64,000 nucleotides of DNA from Ypsolopha sequella (Eukaryota; Arthropoda; Insecta; Lepidoptera; Ypsolophidae). The stretch lies in NCBI GenBank assembly GCA_934047225.1, contig OW203987.1:3871501-3935500 (forward strand), read 5' to 3'. Position 1 is the stretch's first letter; every line of letters begins with the position of its first letter. Made by a program: the position numbers and the translations under genes. Under the pieces are notes generated by a model. The model made no database searches. It was not told where the DNA came from and was given only the letters and a program-made list of their open reading frames with translations. Shown in pieces: positions 10,401 through 25,400 of this stretch.

Positions 10401-13400
10401 CGAAGTAATTTGGGGGAGAGTAAGAGGACAGCTCACAGGCAAAAAAACTAGGAGGCCCACCATGCCTGGGACCGATGGATAGCGGTATGTCCATCCCTAA
10501 TGGCTGGCCCTTATATGGAACAGACTGGTGACGGGCAGCAGCGTCACTGGGTGCGAGGGTTCCGGCACCGCGCTCACCAACCCGCCTGCCCAGCGTGTGT
10601 GAGTATGGGCAATTCTTCCAGGATGACCGCCGGGAGTGGCAGTCCTGCCCCCCTATTCTGTATCTTTAGTTGCCAACTGCACGAGGTGCCTATCATCAAA
10701 AACATAACTAAAACCTGAAATTTCAAAATTGCCTTTAGTGGGTATTGAACTATTAACAATCTGTGTCGTCACTTCAAGTGCGAAAATATCCTTAGGACAT
10801 CGGAATTCGATAGTATATCTATGTTTTTGATGATAGACACCCAGTCCAGAAGGCAACTAGAGATACACAATAGGCCCGCTGCCCCTCTATTCTGTATCTT
10901 TAGTTGCCAACTGGACTAGGTGCCTATCATCAAAAACATAGCTAAAAACTTAAATTTCAAAATTGTTATTAATGTGTTCTGAACTACTTACAAACTGTGT
11001 CGTCACCAAGTGCGAATATATCCTAAAACAATCGGAATTCGATAGTATATGTATGTTTTTGATGATAGACACCCAGTCCAGATGGCAACTTGAGATACAT
11101 AATAGGCCCTCTGGAAAGGCTTATGTCCAGCAGTGGACGACCTAGGCTGATGGATTGGATGGAATCAAAATAAGAATACTATTGAATTTGTATCGTAAAA
11201 GCTTGGTAATTTACCTGAAATAATCTACCCTTAAGGAATTTGGAGCAGTGGTGGCACGTGGCTGGTTTCTCGAACGTGTGCAGAACGAACTTGTGGTTTG
11301 TGTTGCGACATCCCGGTGGTTCGAGATTCTCTCTGTAGAACAAATTAATTATTTCAAAAACCCGCTCTACGTCCTGAGCAAACCCTCCCCAGTGAGAACT
11401 TTTCATTCGAGATAATGTCGAGCGTAAGCCAGGGCGGCGCCCTTCACATTATGGTATTTCGTTATTTTCGCATAATATCTACTATGCATAATACGTACTA
11501 TACATAATATTAATTTATTTATTTACTTTAATTAAAACGGGCAAACCAATAACAATAATTAAAGATAGTAACACAAACACAAAACGGTACAATAAACTAA
11601 AATAAAAAAGAATAACACATAAAGTCACAAACAGTCCCTCTCACAAAAGCACAAACACTCTGACAATATTTTCTGCCATCCATCAGCAAACAGATCACAG
11701 TCCTGATTGGCGTTTAGAAGAGCGTTGAGGGAGAGAAGAGTACGCGGTATGGGTGAGTTAGATCGCGCCTTTGTGCGACACGACGGCACAGCGAAAAACC
11801 TATAATATGTACTATACATAATATGCACTAAACATCATCGGTCTTACCACAAAACTGTGTTTAACTTTAGACAGTGTTTAAATCTGTTGCTGTCACTCTT
11901 TTACAATATGAAAAAAAAGGTGACAACGACATATTTAAACACTGTCTAAAGTTAAACACTGTTTTGTAGTAACACCGAATATGTACCATACAAAATTGCT
12001 GGGAGCTCGCAGAAAGCGAGCTTTTGCTGGACAAGTATAAGTTCGAAAACTAAGCTAAAGATTTCTATAATACGACTCTAACAAATGCCATTTCTGTTGA
12101 AGCAAATACAGCGGTTTACTCAGACTATAAATAAATTACAAAAAAAAAAACGCATTTTTGAGATAAAATATGAGTGTTCAATGTTTTCTGAAATAAAATT
12201 AGTGTCGGTCCGGGAACTCACTTTGCTCTCCCGTTACTTATATACTTGTTGTGTTGAATGTGAGGAAAATTAAATAAAAAATTGCCGAAGAGAGAGTTGA
12301 GTTATGCAAGAAAATCGATTAACTCAAACAGTCGATAGTTGTGTCGATTCGGTGTAAGAAGTTTTAACTTATTTGACAGAACTGAACTTAATTTAAGTGT
12401 TCTGTATCTTTCTCTTTCTGTATCGAAAAGACAAAGACAGGACGCTCAAAATAAGGTTAGTCCTGTTAAATAAGTTAAGTCGTGTTAAACCAAATCAATA
12501 CAATTGGCATAGATTAAATTATGTAAAGGTGTGTTAATTCGAAAACCATTACGAGATTTAGGTTTAATAAGCCGTATTTTCGAAGTTTTGGTCTAAAAAA
12601 CGTCATAATGATGAATATTTTTACGAAAAGGATGCAACTTCCATTTGCCCTCGTGTGACGTCACTTGAGTAATGGCTGTTTAGAAATGTGTCCTTTGCTA
12701 TCAAGATAAATTTATAATAATTTGCTTCAGACTAATTTGACAGCTAGATGACAGATGAGTAGACAGATAGAGACAGGCCACTTTTTATAAGCAATCGCAC
12801 ATCACAATCAGCGGGTCTACCGCGTAATTCTGATTTTCATCAACATCAACTTGAGATTGAAATTTGACGTGCGTGCGACGACGCCCGCCTAACATGCCAT
12901 CTCTTTTGCACGCACGTAAATTTCAATCTCAAGTTGATGTTGATGAAAATCAGAATTACGCGGTAGACCCGCAGCATGTCTAAAATTCTCAAGTGACAAG
13001 GTCATCGGACAATTCTTTAAAAAATCATAAAAAGATAATGGTTAATCTATATACCAAAGTAATGAAAACGATATCCTAAAATTGCGTATACGCTCCGAAA
13101 AAAAAAAAAAATAATAATAATAATAAAGGCGTAGGGATGTGACGTCCCCATCGCCCTCTGGTATGTCCAGTACGTCCAGTGCAATCAATCACCGCAGGGC
13201 GGCTTGTGGCGAGCCGATGGTGAGTGGCGACACCACGGACCCTACCTCCAGGGGACACTATCACACATGCGCTTACACACACACATACACACAGAAACAC
13301 ACCCCCTGTCTCTGCGCTTGCTTTAACCAGCCGGCCAGAGTGGAGATGCAAGAGTGGAACCTATGCTCCAGGTTGGAAGTGTAAAATGTCATATCGCCGG

Positions 13401-16400
13401 GGGCACTTGACTGTATAAGGATCTTGCGCCCCGCAGACTCACCTCTCGACAACCTTAGCTGCTTACATAGTGTTGCCCCCTGGCCGCCCCATGGTGGGTA
13501 GATAGGGGGCCCACAACGGCTATCCTGTTGGATAGTTATTAAGCAGCAAGTCACCATCTGCCATATTTAAATTTGTGAGAGATTTTCGAGGCAGATGTCC
13601 GTTATCTCACTCCATAGCCCTGTTATCCGGCCCATTTAGCATCCCATCCTCATAGCCCACTCCAAGTCGCTTCCTCCCTGGCAATAGTTTGGCAACTGTG
13701 GGGGACTGTCCGTTAGTGTATCTCAATGATACATTGAGGGAGAGGCCTCACATCTAGATTAAATGGTACCAAAGGCCTCTTCAATGTTGGCTTCGGCCCT
13801 ATGAATGCCTTTCAAATGACCGGGTCCCTATGGGCCCGTGACTGAAAAGTGTACCTACATAATAATAATAATAATAAAAAAATTAAGCTATGTGAATTGA
13901 CAACCAAACTTCTCGACCTAAAGAGCACTCACATCGCGTCCCGTATGACGTTGACCCACTTGGTCTTGCAGTCGTCGGTGCGCGCGTAGAGCGTGTACGT
14001 CCTGTCCTTGGAGCGGCGCACGAGGAAAAAGTGGGACATCCAACGCGCGTCCTTCGCGAGCGTGCGCCGGGAGTTGCCCTCCTCGATCCGGTACTCCGCC
14101 AGTCGGATACCGGTTTGGAATGAGTACTGGTTGTTCTGAGGAACGAGACATACATTTAGAAATTTAAAAAAACCGGACAAGCGCGAGTTTTTTAGGAACC
14201 CTAAAAACATTATGGTAAATAATTCCACTTGCGGTTACGGAGGACCAACTTAACTTGATACTTACTATCTATTGAAATCCATAATCTAAAGGATTATTGA
14301 ATTAAGTTGGTCAATGATAGCTTCCAAAATAAATAAATATTATTTGTTATTTTCAGTTTTTTATGTGATATAAGACCAATCTGTAAACGAAATTAAACTG
14401 GAAGTGCCCAATGTTTTCATGGTGAGCAAATTTGTATGAAATTGGATATGTAAATTGCGGACATCGATTTATAGTAGAGGAAAAATAGATACCATATTTA
14501 AAGCTCCGTCGGCAATAACTAAAAACTCCCACGTGGTTTGATTCATTTGTTGGTCCGTCTATCCTCCATCACAGGCACTGTTCTCCGAAACGAATAAGGT
14601 TATCAATTTGACACTTACCAAAGTTGTATAAAATGTGATCATATGTATCCTAACCGGTCGGCCACAGCTTCAGGCTTCGAGAGGCGCGCCAAGCGGTTCT
14701 TCTTGCGACGGCGCCGGCGGAGAAAACAAATGTATGAAGTTGTATTGAGCCGGCCATGGGTCGCCGCTCGCGCGTCTTGTCCGGCTTCTTCTCGGGACGG
14801 CGGTGTGCGAGGAGGCCAGCGGTTGAAACAGTGATCGAGCGCACAGGACGAACCTAGTGTCGAGCGCTTTGAGCAAGCGAGCGCGCTATACATCCGATGC
14901 GGTGGAAAGCGCCGACGGGTGTCGTGGCAGGGCAAACCGCCTGGAAGCGCAGCAAGAAGCGCCGCCAGAAGCCTGAAGCTGTGGCCCTGGCGTTATAGGA
15001 GAAAGCCGTTCGTACTACAACAGTTCACAGTTGGCTGTGACTCACCTGCGTATTATCCCTCGGCACTCCCGTTCTTGTCCTTGTCGAAGCTCCAAAATAC
15101 GCCATTTCTGTGCTTGCCCGAATGGTAGGCACGCTCAGTCTACAATCTCTCTATGCACTATGCTCGTCTGGTAGTTGTGGACTCACTTTGACAGGTTTAC
15201 AAAGCAGCATCAGCTTGTCGAAGACGAACACGTACTGCGGCCTCAGTTTCTGGTCCTCGTGCGACTTGACCTTCAGCTCTCCATCCAGCAGCAGCCGCCC
15301 GTACGCCGCCAGCCCTGCGCCGCCTGCCCCCAGCGCACCGCCCTCCCAGTCCACTATGCTCTCCTGGTACATAAAAACATAACGCATATCTTGAAATAAC
15401 ATGATTTGTGCAGCGCACGAGTTCTCTTGTCATTTGATTTTTGTTATAAACACGTAGAATCCTGAGGGTAGTCATCATCATTCTGAAGGTTTGGTATGTA
15501 TAGTACCATAGACCAAGTATTAGTATTACTACGTATAGACTAGCAGTTCCCATACATCAGTTTGTAGCCACAAAAAAGGTGTAAAATTCTAATGAAATCT
15601 AGATGGCGTTACTAAATCCTCTGACGAACACGATGCAAAAAAAGACCGATTGGTGACGCTAGTGGCACAGCGATGTCACGTAACATAAAAATAATTCGAT
15701 AATAGATGGCGCTGAAATATTCACTGTTAGTGTTGCCAACTTAGCGCTTTCTAATCTCAAATAGAGGTTTTAAGCACTATTTTTAGGAGCAATTCGATAA
15801 ATTCATTTATGTAATACTTAGTCTATGATAGTACGGTCGAAAAGGTTTTTTTATCTGTAATACGGCTTTACGCTTGGCCACTACTGCGCCTGATAGAAAG
15901 CGTTAATGAGACCTAGGACGAAGGGCACCATCCAGAAAGTAGGAGAGTGAAAGCAGGCGAGGCCTCGAACAATTTGTCCAGCGACTTCCACAAAATCCTC
16001 AGAAGTTAATAACAGAAGAATGACTGATACTATGAAACTACCTGTAACCGATTGGATGATACAGTGGGGGAATGGGGGAAATGCCCCCCCAAAAACGCCC
16101 GCGAATTCCATATTTGACTATTCAACTTTATGATTCGATTTGGGTGCACTTTTACACAGTATAGGTATAGATATAGATTTGCCAAAACCACCTTAAGGCT
16201 CGTGGCACCTTAAAACTTTTTTTTTACTTTGTGATAAACCTTGTCAGAATGGTCTCCCACAAAATCAAATCCTTGATCTGCCCTTGCTGCCACATTACAC
16301 ATTACGTATGTCATAAAATCAAATGTCATGTTCAACCCACCGCTTTTTTCAATGACAGGGAACCGCGGGCTACGTGCAACAATAATTTCTTAAATTGCTA

Positions 16401-19400
16401 ATTTTCTTGCCCTTCTTCTTAGCAAGACTTATCGAATGGGCGGAGGTAGGCATGTATTTATATATGTAACCTATTAGTATGTAGTATATAGGATGGGATT
16501 TGGTCGGCCGCCTGGATTCGTGCTGGGGGCTCGGTTGGTGATCATTGAACCTTGTTTCTTGTCCCTGGCCGATTCTCCGGTGTGGGTTCGCGCGGTTGAT
16601 TGGATTTCACTTTGTATAATATATATTTTACCTATCATTTTAATCGTATATATATTGCTAAATAAATTAAATAAACCCTTTAATTTAGTTCATGTATATT
16701 TATTATTTTATTACAAATATTTTTATAAGGTTAAATTATGACTTGTGAAAAGTGTATTATATATATACCTAAACTCTGATCTTTCATTCCGTAGAATTAT
16801 GAAGAATTATGAGGAAAGGGATGGAACTGTGCAAGTAAGCGAGATGAACTGTATCGTTTCTCCTTTACTAGCACAGCGCCATCCCTTTCCCTGAAATGTC
16901 AGAATTCAACGGAATGAAAAATCAGAGTTTACTTTGGAAAATAAACTATTTGAATTTGAATTTAAATTTAAAAACATAATCGTTAAAAAGCGGACACTTG
17001 TATCAATACACGTAGCATGAATCTGCATGATATACAGATGCATTAAGTATAACTTGATCACAGCTTGAATAAAGAACTAACCGACAACCGCCTCTATTAC
17101 TTTACATTAGCAATAACTTTATACTACTAGTTTATTTTTATTTATCTTCTGGCAACTTACCTGAACTTTTTGTAATAAGACCAACACCTCGCTATCCCTT
17201 TTCACTTCGTTAATGTACTGCGCCACGTCCACCATGGCCTCTTTGGCGCGCTCCAAACCACGGAACTCTTCATGAGACTACAAAAAGAGAACTCAGTTTA
17301 CTGTTTTACTCGTAACTCTGGTGACGGAATACTTTATGTACTTATACTTGTTTTTACTCAAGCAATAACTCATGATACCGCGGCGTGATGATTTATCCAG
17401 CCAAATTCATACTGGAGGTTTGTTAAGTGATCAATCAATATCACGGATAGATTTCACTATTTACTAATTTCGCAAAATAGAATGTTGATCTCCCATATTA
17501 AGGTACACGTTTGCAGGTACACGAAACAAATATTTGCGAAAAAGGATCAGCATTTACAGAGTCTTCAGTATGAATTTAGCTATAATAGGTATCTTGAATT
17601 TAGCTATATTAGGTATCTTGAATTTAGCTATATTAGGTATCTTGAATTTAGCTATATTAGGTATCTTGAATTTAGCTATATTAGGTATCTTGAATTTAGC
17701 TATATTAGGTATCTTGAAATCAAATTACCTAATCCACTCATTACTGAACAAATTTCCCTAAGAATTCCGCTAACAAATTTTCGAATTCAAATTAGAAAGG
17801 TGTGATACAGAATGTTCAAGTTTTTAACTCCTTCAGGGCGAGCGAAGCATTGATACCATACACATGTCAAATAGCAAAATAGCGAGCGTTTATAAACTGA
17901 CAACGCCCTTTGTAAACGGCGAAATTTTACTATTGGCTGCAACATATATAATCTATATGTTATAAATATATCATAGGTAATGAAATAGCATCACGGAAAC
18001 ATCTTAGTTCGGTCGGTCATGCGAATATTTTCACGAAAAATGCAATATAAAAAGAAGAGTAAATTTTAAATTCTTACACGCAATCTAGTTCCACATTGCT
18101 AAGCAATATCTGTCCAGTGATTTTAAATTGTAGCAAAAATGATCCTATAGCTTGTCGAAATTAGACCGTATTGCTAGGTAGTTAGACAGCCAGTTGCAGA
18201 AAAGGTTTTTAAGTTTAATGAACCTTTAAAATTGATGCCATCCCTTACATTGTTCTTGACAAAGAAAGTGACAGCATTAATTTTAAAGTTTCATTAAACT
18301 TAAAAACCCTTTCTGCAACTGGCCTAGAGAGTCTTAAAGTTAGTTTAAAATTTAATTTCATATACAACGTGTAACAGAAAGGTGTAACCATATTTGAAGA
18401 GCTTATTCAGTGAATGGTTTAGAACAACTTTTACTATGGAAAAAATCCTGTATATCGAAAAAAAAAATTACTCGCTTCATAGGAAAATGCAATGCCGCTC
18501 GGCCGAAATGTATGGAAGGGCAGATTTTATTTTGAGATTTCAGGGTTGACCCCATAGTAAAAGTTGTTCTATACCATTGACTGAATAAGCTTTTCAAATA
18601 TGGTTACACCTTTCTATTACACGTTGTATAATTTTAGAAGACTTATAAATATTTAGGTTCAGACAACTGCTACCTCACTTCTACTGATTAAAAAAAATAC
18701 TATCTGCGCGGGGTTAAGTTTACATATCTTTGAAACAAAACTATTAGGGATTCCGTGGGAAGTTCCTTAAATCCTTTATTATCGTATGTCTACGTCACAC
18801 AAGGAACCTAAAGTCCAAACTTCATGTTCCTAGGTCCAGCCGTTTGGTCTGGGTGTTGATAGATCAGTCAGTCGGTCGGGTATTCGTTTATAAGTAAATA
18901 TAGATTTCAGAAACCTATTATTATTGTTTCTTTTGTAGTGGCAGCACTTTCGCATGTTGTAACGCCTTAAAAGGAAGCTTAAAGCTTATTTTCAATAATT
19001 TTATTCTAGCAAGTAAAAAATTTCTTCAGAAAAAAAAGCATTTTTTACTTGCTAGAATAATGATTGAAAATCTGCTCAAGTAAATATCTACAAATAGCAA
19101 TGAACTATTTTTACATAGCATAGTTTTCATAGACAACGTTTTCGATGTGCTAAAATTTTAACTTTTGCTAAAAACGGCCGCTCTTGGCAAAAGTTAAAGT
19201 TCTAGCTATAAGCGTTGTTACTGAAATCTTTCTTCATTTTATTTGGGGTCAGCCCTCCGTATCCTGCGTCTACAGGCAACTCTGTCCTGGGTCGTCTCTT
19301 TGTTACTGAAATCTTTGCTATGCAAAAATAGTGCATTGGCATTTCTAGACATTTACCTGAGCAGATTTTCAATAATTATTCTGGCAAGTAAAAAAATATT

Positions 19401-22400
19401 TTTTTTCAAAGGTGGCAGCACTTTCACATGTTACAACATGTCACATGTTACAACGCCTTAAGAGCTACCTTTCTCACGCACACTTGAGCAACGTACACGT
19501 GCACGCACTACTACGAGCACAACGCCTTAACTATAACATTTTACTGCAATTTTATCATCAACCCTTGTACTTATCGAGTAGCAAGTGTTATTTACTTTGT
19601 TTAGAAATTGTAACATTTACTACCACCAAAGTGAGAATGCTAAACCCTGTTGTTGCCCGCGAGCATGAGCGCCAACCCTTAAGGGTCGGCGTTCCGAGAT
19701 TCGGGGTTCGGGGTTATGGCTTTTTAAGACGGTAAAAATTAAAATTTCTGAACAAAATAAATACCACTTGTTACCTTATAAGTTGAAGCGCAGGTTCATT
19801 AAAAAAAATCACGGCACTAATGTATAGTAACTTCAGAAAAAAACCAGGAATTTCAAGAAAATCTCTTGAATAGCATTGCGGTGCTACGGGTGTAACCTGA
19901 ACTTGACAATCCTGTTTTTTTTCTGAAGTTACTAAACATTAGTGCCAAGATTTTTTTTAATGAACCTGTACTTCATCTTGTAAGGTAACAAGTAGTATTT
20001 ATTTTGTTCAGTAATTAACATTTTACTATCTTAAAAAGCCATAATCCCGAACCCTGGTTTGTCCAATCTCGGAACTCCGACCCTTAAATTATTCCCGAAA
20101 AATCCCATCTGGAAAATGAATAACATAATTACAAAAACAAATTAATATATAACATGTTGGAATACAGGTGATAATTGGAAGTTAAAAAAATGCGAGATAT
20201 TGGAGAAAGACAGTAGGAAAACCGGATCACACACAACAACAAAGTTTGACATAGCCGGACCGTAGTATTTATTGTCCGGACCTATGCTAGCGACATCTGT
20301 AATTAGCTTTGCCTGTGGATCCCCATTCAGTATTCATTCTATGTCTTTTTCCTTATAAATAATGTATGATAACCAATATGTGGTTTCAGTACATGTTTTC
20401 ACTTCATTTACACTCGCTAAAGATGTATGTAATGTAAGGGTAAAGAAAACTCACGGGTTGCGTTTCGTGCACTAGTTTGTCTAACAACAGATGGTACTTG
20501 AGGACACGCTGCATCGGCACCGACAGGATGTCTCGGAGCGTGTGGATGTAACCCTGGTTCACTTCCTTTTGACATTTCTGTAACAACCAACTTTCTGTTA
20601 TCTATTAGGCTTTTTATAATTATCCTGCTTATAAAGAAGTGGAAGCGGCGAAAGCAGTGTGTCAGGATCGTAGCAGATGGAAACTGTAGTCTCTACCTAC
20701 CCCTGTCAAGTAGCGGTAGCAATCCTGCCGGTCTGCATCAATTAAGTTTTTCGGAATTTATGTGCAAAGTAGTATTTGTGTTTTATTAGACAGCTGAACG
20801 GTGAAAGAAAACACTGTAAGGTAAACATGCATGCTCTAAAAAGGATATATTTATATGCAAAGTATGGCGTTAAGGGCCACCCAAAGGTTGAAATCACTTC
20901 AAGTGGTAAGTCTGCCTTTGTACAAAATTATGTTTTCAAAACTCTGTTTATCATTTTAGTATATGTCTTTTGTGTACAATAAAGTGTCCACTCATTAATT
21001 CGACCCACTCAACTACAGCTACTCACAGCCAATTGTTCAGCAAACTTGGAATCTCTAGCTTCCAACGCTTTGAGCGCATCCTGCGCGTTCGTCAGATTGG
21101 AGCAATAATCGCCGTATATCAGCAGCTTCTCTCTCCACGACAGGAACACGTCGGAGAGTCTCGGCGCGCCGCTGCCGGGGATGATCCCTTCCGTCGCGAG
21201 CTTCAGTTGTCTCAGCAGGCCTTTGTGGATCTCGTGTAGTTCCTGGCGAAATAAACACAGCCCGTCATAGCTTAGCTTCTTTATTATTGTTGGAGCTGAT
21301 TAGCAAATGTTATCCTAGTCAGCAACTTTCGCAATATTATCTGACCGCCTGGCTGGTAGTCTGATGTTTTCTGATTCACAATTGGCTTATGGGCTGACCC
21401 GTTCTAGGTAGACCTTAGAGTATACATAAGTAAACTACAGAGCACGCGCATCGCTAGTAGCGCCTTGTGCCGACCGTAAGCAGTTTCCATAGTACAAACT
21501 GCTGATTAATTTTGTTTATTTCACCGATTAATTTTGTTATATCAATGTTAGCGATGAAAATAAATAATATTATTTTTGGTTTTGCTTCCGGGAATTGTTT
21601 AAGCAAAACGGTAGTGCACATTTTACAGTAATTACTTTTAAAAAAACGGTATGAACAGTGTTCATACCCGTGCTTACGCGATAATTTGCTTACGCGCGCT
21701 CTATAGTTTATTTATATATGCTCTCAGAGGTAGACCCAACAGCTGTAGCTAGCCAGTTTACGTTGACATAAGTAACTGCAACTAGATTTAAAAAACAGAG
21801 AAGCACAACTTTTCCATAACAAAATGACGTGAATTTTTTTGTTCAGCGCCTCCTATACCATTTATTACGCCTGGCAGCTACAACGCCTGATCAGCGTCGA
21901 TGAAAGATAGGATGAAGGCGCTCGTCCGGTACCTATTGACTTTTCATTTAAAGCATATATGGGCAACGTACGGTCCGCGGGCCGGACACGGCCCGCCTCG
22001 GCTTTTGAACCGGCCCGCGGGACATCGTAATATTTTTGGTACACAATTCAAGAGAGCCGAGTGAGAGCTTTATAAAGCGACAAAACTTAACTTTCATCAT
22101 AAATAATGTCCACGGCTTTTTGGTACACTTCTTACATACTTTTGGTACACTTCTTAGATACTCGATTGAGGTGTGTGCAAGCAATGAATAACTAACAAGT
22201 CGATAGCTACAATTTTATTAACGTGTTGCGGCTGTAACATTTTTGCTACTCCGATAAAATATTATGTAGAGAACATCCAATTGAAGTCGAAATTTAATGA
22301 CGTGGAGCTTAGTGACTTCTACATTCTTTAGATTATATCTTGCCAAAGAAAAGCACCCGCAACTGAGAGCAATTTCAAGAAAAATTATTTGTGGATTTGG

Positions 22401-25400
22401 AAGGACATATAAATATAAACAGTTCTTTTTTATGATAAAACAAAATATCAAACAGTTGGAAGTTTATAAGACTCTTTGCGCACTCTTTTTTTTACAACTA
22501 CCTATTTATCTACGTCCCGCGATTTCGTTAATATCCTAAAGTTTGGCCCGCAATTTTCGAAAGGTTGCCCATAAATGAGATAAAGGAATCCGGCGGAAAT
22601 ACTACTAACATAAGCGTGAAAGTTTTGCTGTGCACTGACCATTCCGGTGGTAGGAGAAAATAAATGAATGTATCTCGAAAAATAATCCTTACTGGTAGTT
22701 TAAAAACTACAGTTACAAATTATGACGTTCTTAAAGAGTTTTATGGCAGCACGATAGACTTTGTCAAGAGAAAAAACCGGCCAAGCGCGAGTCGGGCCTC
22801 GCTCTTTTAAGGTTCCGCACATATGACCAATTATTTCAAACTAGATATTTATTTCATTTTAGGTCTAATTCTGTCAGACATACAAACTGGAAAATTAAGT
22901 TGGTCGAGTATTCGGGGACGTAACGCTAAAACTACATTAATTATAAATCGGCGTTTTCAGTATTTGTTGTTTAAATACAACATATGGTACATAATATACA
23001 GAAATTTGAAAAAATTGTCTAAACTTGGCAACTTTGATAGCCATTTCTTTATTTTTCAAGTGTATTTAATTCTACTTAATATGTATATATTATTTTTATA
23101 TTATGTATGTATATATTTTTTTTGTTTCCTTATAAATTTCTTTCTATCTTTAATGAGCCATAGACAATGACAAGAAAAAAAAATTTTTCGGCTCCATTTT
23201 CATGAGGCCCCTGAAAAATAATTTAATTACATTTTAAATTCAAAATTCGGTTTTGGGTCAACATTTTACACAACATATAAAAAATTCAGGTTCCTATCTC
23301 ATTCCGTCTAAGAGCTAGAAACCCGTGACATACGGACAGACAGACGGACAGCGGAGTAACATTAACAGGGCTCCGATTTGCCCTTTGGGTACGGAACCCT
23401 AAAAACGCAATCCAACCAACCTTTATACCGAAGAATATGAGTTGCGCGTCGTGCGGCTTCATTAGCGGTGTCAGCGGTCTGAGGAATGACTTGTTCAGTT
23501 TACTGAGTAGGTCCACGTATTTGTGTTCCGTGTCCAATAGTTCCCGGATCACGTAGTCGCGCTTCTCGTAGTTGTGTGTCGCGGCCGCGAGCTGGAATAT
23601 CGGGGACTTTGTTCAAATTTTGTGACAATAATACGCTGCTAAATAACTTAAAGCAAATTATTATTACATACGGCTTGAACACTCACGTGTGATTGTTGTT
23701 GACTATTAGCCAACCGTTTCACCGATACAATTTCGACATTATCAAGGAGAGTGTCGTTCTTAGGACGACGACGCGGCGTTCGCCGTCGGCTGCCAGTGCC
23801 CGTTTGACAACGACGTTGAACTTAAAGTAACCCGCTACCCCGTCCAAATTCCCAACAGGAAACATTAAAGACACAAAAACATGTCTCCTCGAACGGGTGT
23901 CAGGATGGATTCTATCTTGAACTACCACTCCTCGTGACACCCTCTTTACACCGAATTTAGCGAACCAACATGATAGGTGGTGACCCTTGTCACCGTAGTT
24001 CGGGCACAAATACATGCTTTATAGGGCATGCAAGGTTTATCTCATTGCCAAACAGTGTTTTCCTTGACCGATTACAAGTATAGGTGAGATGACAGGGTAA
24101 ACGAAATATTATTCTATTTACAGCCAGTTGCAGAAAAGGTTTTTAAGTTTAATGAACCTTTAAAGTTGATGCCATCCCTTACATTATTCTTAACAAAGAA
24201 AGTGACAGCATTCACTTTAAAGTTTCATTAAACTTAAAAACCCTTTCTGCAACTGGTCGTTAGTCCGTCATTTAACTTATCAAAAAATATTGGACACGTA
24301 TTTTTCCTTTTGTCAATCAAACAAAAAATGACAGAGATAAAGCGCGTCAAAGTTTGGGAGTGGGGGCTGGTGACGTCACGCCTAGGTAAAAATTGTACTT
24401 AGGCGTGACGTCACGCGGAACTTTAGCGGGCTATATCTTCATCATTTTTTGTTTAATTGACAAAATAAAAAATACGTGTCCAATATTTTCTGATAATCTA
24501 ACTGACGGAATAATTAGAATTTTTTAGTCACATACATGCAATTTTGCACATAAATGCTGTAAAGCTTAATCCCGCATTAAAGACATTTAAACTTATTAAA
24601 GATATGTTGAGATATTCAGCAGCGTAATTTACCTTAGGATCATCCATGTATTACGAACGGGACGCGTGTTTCCAACACGGACTGGTTATTTTGTCACGCG
24701 ACTCATGCAATTACAAATTATTACAGTAGATATACGTGACACTGAGTATGTAAAAAGACTTCCTGTCCAAGGGCGTACGCAGGATTTCACTCGGGGGGGG
24801 GGGGGGGCAGAAACTCAATAATATAGGCATAGGTACTAAAACGAAAAAGACAAACAAATTATTGAACACTACGTATGTATTTTTCTATATCAAATTTATC
24901 TTTAAAAAATTTGTCTTCGGGGATTTTCAGCAGTCCCTATGTATATAGCTTACCTACAGTATGTTTTTAAGACAATATTTAGTTTTTAGTGTAAAGCGAG
25001 ATATTAATTTTGATAAAAACACTTGTACTGTTTCACAATATCACTGTTTTATTAGTCCAACCGGTTTAGCCTTACGGCATTATCAAGGAGCTGTTAAAAT
25101 AATAAATAAATAAAGGAATGCGTAGTTGTTGTTTACATTGCAGATGGTGTATAATAATTTCGAAAGGGTAAACTTAAATCATGTGCCAAATTATAAATAT
25201 TTAACAGCTCCTTGATAATGCCGTAAGGCGAAACCGGTTGGACTAATAAAACAGTGATATTTTGAACCAGTACAAGTGTTTTTATCAAAATTATGATGAT
25301 GTTTCACCAAGTGCCGACAATCGCAAGTATTAATCGAGATATTAATTTTAATACATAACACTTGCTTTTCTCACACTCCAGGGGGGGGGGGCTATTTTTG

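Noticed and set aside
13076..13557. Overlapping frames in the GC-rich 13 kb segment
   Set aside because: All are short, on both strands, inside a retroelement-like 3' UTR with TAA tails.
17482..17805. Frame with a repeated octapeptide
   Set aside because: Produced by a 24-bp minisatellite; no homology or start context.
22823..23170. 115-codon frame rich in hydrophobic residues
   Set aside because: AT-rich sequence in a repeat-bounded stretch of Vav intron 4; no homology recognised and no splice or promoter support.
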